Below, piece by piece: positions 9,437-17,016 of a stretch of DNA of 64,000 nt. The stretch is taken from positions 434,001 to 498,000 of the forward strand of contig NZ_JALIGC010000039.1 in NCBI RefSeq assembly GCF_024764775.1, in the 5' to 3' direction. The first letter of the stretch is position 1; each line of letters begins with the position of its first letter. Both the position numbers and the translations under genes were made by a program. The stretch comes from Scandinavium manionii. Its GTDB lineage: Bacteria > Pseudomonadota > Gammaproteobacteria > Enterobacterales > Enterobacteriaceae. Below the pieces are notes generated by a model. That model was not told the origin of the DNA. It did no database searches and saw only the letters and a program-made list of their open reading frames with translations.

Positions 9437-10867
9437 ATGCATAAATTGACGATTCATCCTTCGACGATGCTGAAGGAAGAAAATACGCTATTTAATACCA
9501 TCGTCCTGACGGTGACGACGCTAGTCCTTTTTCTTGCCAGCAGCATGATGCAGCAAACTGGGCATTTGGCTCTGTTCTGGCCGCTCAATGCGGTATTGGT
9601 TGGTTTGTTTTTACGGTTCCCCTTTTTTAATCGGCCGCATAACTATTTAATCTGTTTATTAGTATTGCTGCTGTGTTCCGGTGCGTCCGGTAATAATGAC
9701 GCGGGCTCGGTGCTGATTACGATTTCTAATATGTCGTTCGTCGTTATTCTGACGAAAGCCATTTTATACGAGAAGAAAACGCCGGAAGATCAGCTGAAAA
9801 TTAACGTCCTGCGTCTTTACAGTTATTGCCTGCTGAGCGCGTTAATTTCCTCGCTGCTCGGAAGTTACGGTTTTGGGCTGACATCCCACCAGACTTTCCT
9901 CAATATTTATTCCGTCTGGTTTAGTGAGCAATTTTCTACCAGCGTGCTGGTACTGCCTTTCTTATTGACCTGGAATGGCAATCTGCTGCCGCAAAAATTT
10001 GATATCCGCCGGGTGATGCCGCTTGGCCTGCTGATTTTGTCTATTACTGCTTCCGCGCACAGCGGGGGCATTGGCAGTCTGGCCGTTACGCTGCCTGCGC
10101 TAATTTGGTGTGCGATCAGTTATTCGCTGCAGGTGACCTGTTTGCTGACACAGCTAACCGGTATCGCCGAGGTCTTGATGGTCGATTCTCACTGGGTGTA
10201 TTCCGGCATTAACGGGCATATCACGCAGATTGTTTCTGCGCGCATGGGGATTGCCTCTGTCGCTATCAGCCCAGTGATAGTGGCCGTGAGCGTACAGGCC
10301 ATCAACACGCTGGTTAAACAGCTGTCGGCTCGCGCCAATTACGACTATCTGACCCGCGTGCATTCGCGTTTCGGCTTGTATGAAAAATTGCGTTTGCAGG
10401 ATGAGAAAACGGTCAATACCGCACTGAACGTTTTGCTGCTGGATATCGACCATTTCAAAAGCATCAACGATACGCACGGCCACGACTGCGGCGACAGCGT
10501 ATTGACCGAATTCGCTCGCCGGGTCAAAGACGTGGTGGGTGAGAAGGGCATTGTGGCGCGTATGGGCGGCGAAGAGTTTGCCGTCGTGATGCCGGATGCC
10601 TGCGGTGATAACGGCTATCTGCTGGCAGAAGAAATTCGCGCCGAGATTGAACAGATGGAAGTGAATTGGGGAGGAGACACGCTTTCTCTGACCGTCAGTA
10701 TCGGGCTGAGCCACGGCCAGGCCACACGGCGACAGCTGGTTGAGGCCTTCGACAAACTGCTCTCTGAAGCCGACCGATACCTGTATCAATCGAAAAAAGC
10801 AGGGCGTAACCGCACCTCTGCCGCACCTGCGGTCATGGACAAACTTCTGGTGCCTTCTGCCTCTTAA
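9437..10867 (+). CDS. Membrane diguanylate cyclase (MASE-type sensor + GGDEF)
   Basis: Protein of 476 residues. Residues 1-300 form about eight hydrophobic segments resembling a MASE1-type membrane sensor. The C-terminal GGDEF domain begins after DYLTRVHSRFGLYEKL. Catalytic features are present: the metal-binding LLLDIDHFKSINDTHGH and the signature GGEEF near residue 378, so it should make cyclic-di-GMP from two GTP. The R-x-x-D inhibitory site five residues upstream is absent (GEKGIVAR there). The start lacks a convincing ribosome site; a second Met lies at codon 11. It leads a same-strand block with two EAL proteins. Confidence 0.85.
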   Translation: MHKLTIHPSTMLKEENTLFNTIVLTVTTLVLFLASSMMQQTGHLALFWPLNAVLVGLFLRFPFFNRPHNYLICLLVLLLCSGASGNNDAGSVLITISNMSFVVILTKAILYEKKTPEDQLKINVLRLYSYCLLSALISSLLGSYGFGLTSHQTFLNIYSVWFSEQFSTSVLVLPFLLTWNGNLLPQKFDIRRVMPLGLLILSITASAHSGGIGSLAVTLPALIWCAISYSLQVTCLLTQLTGIAEVLMVDSHWVYSGINGHITQIVSARMGIASVAISPVIVAVSVQAINTLVKQLSARANYDYLTRVHSRFGLYEKLRLQDEKTVNTALNVLLLDIDHFKSINDTHGHDCGDSVLTEFARRVKDVVGEKGIVARMGGEEFAVVMPDACGDNGYLLAEEIRAEIEQMEVNWGGDTLSLTVSIGLSHGQATRRQLVEAFDKLLSEADRYLYQSKKAGRNRTSAAPAVMDKLLVPSAS

Positions 10868-10930
10868 GGCAAATGACACACTGTAATTTTTACCTCTTTT
10901 AACGCTAGAGCTAACGCAATCACCCAAGCT

Positions 10931-13414
10931 ATGGAAAAGTCTTCCCTGAAAGCCTACCCATTCACTTTGCTGAAAAGTGTGATGATAATTTTGCTGGTCG
11001 CACTGCTGGTCATGATCCTGTGCGCTACCGGTCTGCTCGACTATCAGTCCCGTAAAGCGGGAAATCTGATGAATGAGCAATTGTTAAACACGCAGAGTGA
11101 GATGGTTCAGCTCAAGCTGGGAGATTTTCTCGACAGCCCGCACCAGCTCAGCCTGTTGATGCAGAAATTCCTCCAGGGAAGCCAGGCCGCCGTCAACGAT
11201 GGCATGGTACGCCCCGAATTAGTCTATTTAGGTTCCCGGGCTTTTGCGGATATTCAGGCGATGCAAAGTTTCTCCTGGACCGATGCCAACGGGAATTATT
11301 TCTCCGTAAAGCGTGACAGCACCACCGGGCGTATTTACCTCGAGCGCAGCAGTTCGCAGGATCCGACACAGCTCGTCACCTACAGCGGGATCAGCGAACA
11401 AAGCAACATCGTTAAATCCGTCAACAATTTCAACGTGAACCGCTTCTCGTGGTTCCATATCGCGCAGCACCAGCGTAACCCTTGGTGGATAAGCGAACCC
11501 GGCGTTAAAGGCCATATCGCCACCTATCATCTGCCGGTGTACACCAAAGAAGGGCTGTTTGCAGGCGTGATTTCAAGCGGATTGATGCCAGCCAAAATGA
11601 GCGGCTTTCTGGCGCAGCTGTTGCCGGGTAAAGATTACGCCCTGCTTATTATCGACGAAAACAAGCGCATCATAGCCAGCACCGATAACGCGATGACGCC
11701 TGACAAACTGCCATCTTCGCTGACTAATGACGCCGAAGACTGCAATTGCGAGAAATTGACTTCATTCCATGTCAACGGGAAACGCTTCCTGGCGACGGCC
11801 TTTGACGTGCGCGACAGCGAATACCTGCTCAAATGGCACGCCGTGCTGGTTGCGCCGCGTCAGGCGGCACTGGCGACCACCCGGCAGCAGCATTTGATGA
11901 TTACGCTCGCCAGTGCGATGGTCATCCTGCTGCTGATGGCGACACTTAGCCTGGTTATCCTGCGCTTTACCGGCTCGCTGAAAGAGACCGTCGAGAAGGT
12001 CAAAGAGATTGGCCTCAAGCCGTGGAAAAAAGAGACCAAAAAGCGAACCTTCCCGGAACTGGCGACGCTAAACGAAGAGCTTGAACGGGTGTCCGAACTG
12101 ACGCCGTCGGCGGGTGCGCACCGTACCAGTCTTGAGGAAGATGCGGAAACTGGCTTACTGACGCTCGGCGGCCTGATGCACACGCCTGCACTGTATGACA
12201 ACCGTAATCTGCTGGCGATGATTAAGGTCAGTAACTTCAATTCCGTCAAAAATGCACTCGGCAGCGCGCTGGCGAAAGAGTTTATTCAGTCCTTTGCTGC
12301 CCGTCTGCGCAGCATTCTGCCGGAAGGCGCGCTGTGCTGTCGCGATCGTGAAGACACGTTCATCATCGCTTTTACCGGGACGTACGAAAGCAAAGACGTG
12401 GCGTGGTATCGCGGCGTGATCACCTCCGTGTTTCGCGAACAGTCGGCGGATATTGTCGGAGAATCGCACATCTTTACCGGCCATGCTGGGATGATTATCG
12501 AACCGCTGACCAAAGAAAATTTCAGCGAATGCCTGCGTAACGTCAGCCTCGCCGTACAGCACACTCAGGATCAGCGCAATGGTGCGTGCGAACTCTATAC
12601 GCCTGAAATGCGTGAAGAAGAGGTCAACAACCTGCGTCTGCACCAGGCACTGCGTAACGATCTGCAAGCCGAAGGTTTCCACCTCGTGCTGCAGCCAATC
12701 GTGCCATTTGCGGAACAGGTGCAATGTAAGGAAGGGGAGTGCCTGATTCGCTGGCAGTCCAACGTGCTTGGCTTCGTGCCGCCGGATAAATTTATCGCGC
12801 TGGCCGAACACACCGGCATGATAGTGCCGATGGGTAAATGGATAATCGATACCGCCTGCCGTGAGCTGGCGACGTTTATCGCTCGAGGCGCACCGTCTGA
12901 CTTTAAACTGCACATCAATATTTCTGCGGTACAGCTGCAACAGGCTGATTTTTCACGCCATCTGCTGGAGTGCATTCATCGTTATGAACTGCACAACAAC
13001 AATATCTGTATCGAGATTACTGAAAGCGTGCTGTTGCATGACACACACCGGATCGTCGAGATCCTCGCGTACCTGCGCCGCCTGGGCATTTCCGTGGCTA
13101 TTGATGATTTCGGTTCCGGTTATTCGAGCCTGTCTTACCTGCATTCTTTGCCATTCGACTGCCTGAAAATTGACCGTGGTTTTGTGAGAAACGTGCTGGA
13201 AGACAAGAAAAGTGAAGCGGTCATTGCCTCGGTGCTGATGCTGTCACGCAGCTTCGAAGTGCCGCTGGTTGCCGAAGGGGTGGAAACCGCCGAAATGGCC
13301 GCCAAGCTGCGCGAAATGGGGTGCGATCTGGCGCAGGGATACTATTACTCACGACCAAAACCCTTTGCCGATTTTGTCACGGCCAATGGTCAGTTTGTTG
13401 TACAGCCTGAATAA
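10931..13414 (+). CDS. Membrane GGDEF-EAL protein, probable cyclic-di-GMP phosphodiesterase (first paralog)
   Basis: Protein of 827 residues: a TM helix near residues 15-36, a large periplasmic sensor region (about 40-315), a second TM helix (about 325-350), a linker, a degenerate GGDEF domain (RDREDTFIIAF near residue 471 replaces GGDEF), and an EAL domain. The EAL signature is ECL (GECLIRW, about residue 602). The other catalytic positions are visible: N in HINIS, E in EITES, the DDFGSGYSSLSYL pair, K in LKIDRGF, E in AEGVE and QGYYYSRP. It therefore probably hydrolyses cyclic-di-GMP. A close paralog follows after 27 bp. Confidence 0.85.
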   Translation: MEKSSLKAYPFTLLKSVMIILLVALLVMILCATGLLDYQSRKAGNLMNEQLLNTQSEMVQLKLGDFLDSPHQLSLLMQKFLQGSQAAVNDGMVRPELVYLGSRAFADIQAMQSFSWTDANGNYFSVKRDSTTGRIYLERSSSQDPTQLVTYSGISEQSNIVKSVNNFNVNRFSWFHIAQHQRNPWWISEPGVKGHIATYHLPVYTKEGLFAGVISSGLMPAKMSGFLAQLLPGKDYALLIIDENKRIIASTDNAMTPDKLPSSLTNDAEDCNCEKLTSFHVNGKRFLATAFDVRDSEYLLKWHAVLVAPRQAALATTRQQHLMITLASAMVILLLMATLSLVILRFTGSLKETVEKVKEIGLKPWKKETKKRTFPELATLNEELERVSELTPSAGAHRTSLEEDAETGLLTLGGLMHTPALYDNRNLLAMIKVSNFNSVKNALGSALAKEFIQSFAARLRSILPEGALCCRDREDTFIIAFTGTYESKDVAWYRGVITSVFREQSADIVGESHIFTGHAGMIIEPLTKENFSECLRNVSLAVQHTQDQRNGACELYTPEMREEEVNNLRLHQALRNDLQAEGFHLVLQPIVPFAEQVQCKEGECLIRWQSNVLGFVPPDKFIALAEHTGMIVPMGKWIIDTACRELATFIARGAPSDFKLHINISAVQLQQADFSRHLLECIHRYELHNNNICIEITESVLLHDTHRIVEILAYLRRLGISVAIDDFGSGYSSLSYLHSLPFDCLKIDRGFVRNVLEDKKSEAVIASVLMLSRSFEVPLVAEGVETAEMAAKLREMGCDLAQGYYYSRPKPFADFVTANGQFVVQPE

Positions 13415-13441
13415 CAGCCTGAGCGGAAACCGAGGCGCGCT

Positions 13442-16051
13442 ATGCAAATCCTGAAGGAAAAGTTCTCCGTCGACACCTACCCGTTGTCGTTGACCAAGAC
13501 CATTTTATTGACGCTGTTGCTGACGTTTTGCGTGGTGCTCGCCACCATGTATACGTTCCTTAACTATGTCGGGTACGCGTTCCTCGACACCATCAGTGAG
13601 GAAATCCTCAGTTCGAAAAAGCAGACTATCGAGCGAGCGGTTAATAACTATATCAACGTTCCGCAGCAGTCGAACGCGATTGTCGTTCACGCCCTGAGCA
13701 AAATGGATGCCAGCACCTTTACAGTGCGGGATCTCAGCGGTCTGCTTATTAACAACGTCACTAATGTTTTTTCCGAGCGTGACTATCTCGACATGGTGGA
13801 GTTCGGCAGTGCTGATAATGATTTCATTGGTATCTCGCACGACAGGCTGCAAGAGAACTATCTTGGGATAAAGGACGCCTTAACCGGCAATCAGCTCACG
13901 TTGCTCAGTGACTACAGCCTCGATTCGTCAGTTGAAAAAGTGATCTCCGCATACGATAACAACTCGCGCATCTGGTACAAGGCTGCGGCGGTCGATCGCC
14001 GATCGCACTGGACGCCTGCTTTTCGTGATTATGATGCCGCTGGAACGGCGGGTATCGCCTGGAGTTCACCGGGCTTTGACCGCAACGGTACGTTCATGGG
14101 CGTGGTGGCAAGCGAGCTGCATTTCTCTGAACTGAACAATAATCTGGAGCGTTTCAAACCGTACCCGGAAAGTATTCTGCTTATCGTGAACGATAAAAAT
14201 GAGCTGGTGGCCTCGTCGATGCCGTCGTTGACCAAATCGATGCTCAAAGAGAAGCGCCACGAACTGGCGCTGCAAACGTTAGATAAAATCGGCGTGCCAG
14301 AAATTGTGAGTGCCGGAAACGCGCTGGCGAAGCGCAAAGAACCTGGAATGTTGTCCGTGAAGGTCAACGGCAAGCGTTTCTATGCCGACACGTTTGATGT
14401 CACAGATCAGGAAGGCCAACTGCACTGGAAAGGGATCATTGTGAGCCCGGCAACGGCGATTACCCAGACCATGCTTAATTATGGTCAGGTGGTCATGCTG
14501 GTGCTGTTTATCGCCTGCGGTCTCGGTTTCCTGGCGGTTGGTTTTGTGCTGTCACGCGCCACGCGGCCGCTCAATGAGATCGCCCGCAAAGCGGATGAGC
14601 TGGTGACGCACCGCTGGACACCTTCCAAAGATAAACGCCACTTCCCGGAAATCGCCTCGCTGGAAACGACCTTTATGGCCCTGTCGCACAAACTGGCAGA
14701 AACCTTTGAATTACAGCGTAAAAAGATTGAAGAGGATGACGGTACCGCGCTGTGGACCCGCGCGGGATTGCGCCAGCAGCCTGGGCTCTATAAACGGCGC
14801 AATATGGTCGGACTCATCCACATCAACAACATGTACAGCATCGTGAATGCGCTGGGGACTGAGTTCGCCGATACGTTTATCAACGAGTTTATTTCCCGTC
14901 TGCGCGACCTGCTGCCTACCGATATCCTGATTGCTCGCGATACCACCGATAAACTGTTGGTGGTGTTCCCCGGGATGAATCAGCACAAAGATTACCTGCG
15001 CTACCGCGGCGTGATGGAATCCATGTTCATGGGCGAAGACAGCGAGCAGCGAGCCAACGACAATAAATATGTCTATACCGGCAACGTGGGCATGGTTATC
15101 GATACGATCACTGAAGAGAATTTCTCGGCGATCCGCCGTAGCGCAGGCATGGCGTTGTTGCAGGCAGAGGCTACCGGTAACGGCGTGGTCATGCTGTTCT
15201 CGCAGGAAATGTACGAAAAAGAGCTGTACAACATCAAGCTGCATGCGCATCTCAACGATGCGATTCATCAGCATGAGTTCCATCTGGTGCTACAGCCGAT
15301 TATCGATCAGAACAACGAAGCCCACTGCCGTGAAGGTGAGTGCCTGCTTCGCTGGCAATCTGAAGTGCTTGGCAATATCCCACCGACGCGCTTTATTCCG
15401 CTGGCGGAAGAGAGCGGCCTGATCGTGCCGCTCGGCAAGTGGGTGATTGAAGAAGCCTGTCGCGAACTGGCGGAAATGATCGCGCGTGGGGCGCCGCAGG
15501 ATTTCCTGCTGCATATTAACGTGTCGGCCATCCAGCTGCTCCAGCAGGATTTTGCCTGGCATCTGATGGATTCAATTCGCCAGAATGGCCTCGCGAACAG
15601 CAATATCTGCATTGAAATCACCGAAAGCGTGCTGATGCAGGACATGCAGCGCATCGGCAAAATGTTGAGCTATTTGCGCCGTCACGGTATTTCAATCTCG
15701 CTGGACGATTTTGGCTCCGGCTTCAGCAGCCTCTCGTACCTGCACGCGCTGCCGTTCGACAGTATTAAAATTGACCGTAACTTTGTGCAAGGCGTAATGG
15801 GCGATGAAAAAGCGCAGTCGGTCATCAGCTCGCTTATCATGCTGGCCAGCGGCTTTAACGTGCCGCTGATCGCCGAAGGTATCGAAGATGAAGACGTGAT
15901 GCTGAAGCTCAAAGCGCTGGGCTGCGAGAAAGCGCAGGGCTACTACTTCCGCCGTCCGGCAGAGTTTTCCAGCTTCCGCTGCGAAGCCGGTGAGTTCTAT
16001 TACCAGGGCCGCGAAGGGCCGGAAGACATTACCGTCAAAAACAGTGACTAA
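13442..16051 (+). CDS. Membrane GGDEF-EAL protein, probable cyclic-di-GMP phosphodiesterase (second paralog)
   Basis: Protein of 869 residues with the same layout as the gene before it: a TM helix near residues 15-45, a periplasmic sensor, a second TM near 345-370, a HAMP-like linker, a degenerate GGDEF (RDTTDKLLVVF near residue 499) and an EAL domain with ECL (GECLLRW, near residue 631). Catalytic positions are kept: HINVS, EITES, DDFGSGFSSLSYL, IKIDRNF, AEGIE, QGYYFRRP. The cytoplasmic halves are clearly related to the first paralog, while the periplasmic parts are strongly diverged. A clear terminator follows, so the three-gene block ends here. Confidence 0.85.
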   Translation: MQILKEKFSVDTYPLSLTKTILLTLLLTFCVVLATMYTFLNYVGYAFLDTISEEILSSKKQTIERAVNNYINVPQQSNAIVVHALSKMDASTFTVRDLSGLLINNVTNVFSERDYLDMVEFGSADNDFIGISHDRLQENYLGIKDALTGNQLTLLSDYSLDSSVEKVISAYDNNSRIWYKAAAVDRRSHWTPAFRDYDAAGTAGIAWSSPGFDRNGTFMGVVASELHFSELNNNLERFKPYPESILLIVNDKNELVASSMPSLTKSMLKEKRHELALQTLDKIGVPEIVSAGNALAKRKEPGMLSVKVNGKRFYADTFDVTDQEGQLHWKGIIVSPATAITQTMLNYGQVVMLVLFIACGLGFLAVGFVLSRATRPLNEIARKADELVTHRWTPSKDKRHFPEIASLETTFMALSHKLAETFELQRKKIEEDDGTALWTRAGLRQQPGLYKRRNMVGLIHINNMYSIVNALGTEFADTFINEFISRLRDLLPTDILIARDTTDKLLVVFPGMNQHKDYLRYRGVMESMFMGEDSEQRANDNKYVYTGNVGMVIDTITEENFSAIRRSAGMALLQAEATGNGVVMLFSQEMYEKELYNIKLHAHLNDAIHQHEFHLVLQPIIDQNNEAHCREGECLLRWQSEVLGNIPPTRFIPLAEESGLIVPLGKWVIEEACRELAEMIARGAPQDFLLHINVSAIQLLQQDFAWHLMDSIRQNGLANSNICIEITESVLMQDMQRIGKMLSYLRRHGISISLDDFGSGFSSLSYLHALPFDSIKIDRNFVQGVMGDEKAQSVISSLIMLASGFNVPLIAEGIEDEDVMLKLKALGCEKAQGYYFRRPAEFSSFRCEAGEFYYQGREGPEDITVKNSD

Positions 16052-16053
16052 CC

Positions 16054-16079
16054 AACGGGGCGATCAGCCCCGTTTTTTT
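16054..16079 (+). terminator. Rho-independent terminator after the cyclic-di-GMP genes
   Basis: Stem AACGGGG / CCCCGTT with a seven-base loop and a T-run, directly after the stop codon of the second EAL gene. Confidence 0.9.
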
Positions 16080-16155
16080 ATTATTTGCCGCCTGAATATG
16101 CCTTTCCCCATGACTCTGCTAAAAATGATAGACCTGTTTTTACGGAGTTTCTCTC

Positions 16156-16581
16156 ATGACCGAGTCTTATAGATTCATTGACACCGTCCCATCCGTGGAT
16201 GATTTCTGCCGTTTACGCCGGGTAGCCGGTCTTTCGCCGCGCCCGCCGGAAGCCGTCAGTAAGGCGTTGCCGAACAGCTGTTATGGCGTGCATATTCTTT
16301 ATCAGGGTGTACCGGTTGGGATGGGGCGCATCGTAGGCGACGGCGCGTTGAATCTCGAGATCGTCGACGTTGCCGTTGACCCGGATCACCAGGGCAAAGG
16401 CCTGGGCCGCGGCATCATGGAACACATCGTCGCCTGGCTGGATAACCATGCCTGCGATGGCGCCTACGTCACGCTGATGGCCGACGTGCCTGAGCTATAC
16501 GAGAAGTTCGGCTTTGAGTCCGTTCGCCCCGAAAGCGAAGGCATGGCCAGGGTGTGGAAATCGCGTAAAACCCCTTGTTGA
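16156..16581 (+). CDS. GNAT-family N-acetyltransferase
   Basis: Single-domain GNAT of 141 residues. Motif A is clear: LEIVDVAVDPDHQGKGLGRGI (split: V-D-P then Q-G-K-G-L-G, about residues 74-85), followed by the YEKFGF segment (motif B). The ATG has ACGGAG 8 bases upstream. Acetyl acceptor unknown. The last few codons run directly into the remnant of a DapA-family gene, so the tail TPC may have been altered by the event that created the remnant. Confidence 0.85.
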   Translation: MTESYRFIDTVPSVDDFCRLRRVAGLSPRPPEAVSKALPNSCYGVHILYQGVPVGMGRIVGDGALNLEIVDVAVDPDHQGKGLGRGIMEHIVAWLDNHACDGAYVTLMADVPELYEKFGFESVRPESEGMARVWKSRKTPC

Positions 16582-16788
16582 TTGCCGTGCTGGGCTCAAC
16601 GGGCTGTTATTCCTATCTCTCGATTGAGGATCGGCGAAAGGCGATTCAGATTGCGGTCGATCTGGCCGACGGTATTCCGGTAATGGCGGGCGTGGGAGCG
16701 CTGCGTACCCGCGCCGTTGCAGACATTACGGAGCGATGCACGTGCAGAATTAACGCGCGTACTTCATATGACTGGGTTGGTGGTGTAA
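16582..16788 (+). pseudogene. Remnant of a dihydrodipicolinate synthase (DapA)-family gene, internally deleted
   Basis: Right after the acetyltransferase stop, one frame reads AVLGSTGCYSYLSIEDRRKA and on to PVMAGVGALRTR. This is the typical N-terminal region of DapA/NanA-type aldolases (GSTGE-x-x-x-L-S-x-x-E-R, then GVGALRT). About 35 N-terminal residues are missing. From about 16717 another frame gives LQTLRSDARAELTRVLHMTG and ends at a TAA (16786-16788), which resembles the C-terminal helix of the same family. The catalytic Lys and Tyr regions are absent. I read it as an internally deleted, frameshifted relic. The C-terminal part of this call is less certain. Confidence 0.65.
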
Positions 16789-17016
16789 ATCTGCGGGAGA
16801 ATCGCGGACACGACATGACAACAGGGCCATTAAATGTTCAGACTAAGAGGGGCTAAGAAGCGCCATGACCTTTTATTTGTCATTGTTACTTTTCTCTGCT
16901 GGCTGCATCCATGCATCATCATATTTAATATTCCCTCTGACATAATTCCATTCAATACTCCGAAATCTTAGTCCCACAACCTCATGCATGTTAGGTGAAG
17001 AACTTCCCGGATTTTA

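Noticed and set aside
12735..12757. ECL instead of EAL taken as loss of catalysis
   Set aside because: The metal-binding Glu is kept and all other catalytic positions are visible, so the change at the second residue is not evidence of inactivity.
12155..12940. Long open frame antisense to the first EAL gene
   Set aside because: Overlaps conserved GGDEF-EAL coding sequence; no start signal and no recognisable domain.
10931..16051. Tandem EAL genes as an assembly duplication
   Set aside because: Their periplasmic halves and lengths differ greatly (827 against 869 residues), so they are true paralogs.
16575..16856. 93-codon frame taken as a complete small gene
   Set aside because: It opens with TTG, lacks the N-terminus and active site of the DapA family, and its tail past GVGALRTR is not family-like. 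Treated as a pseudogene.
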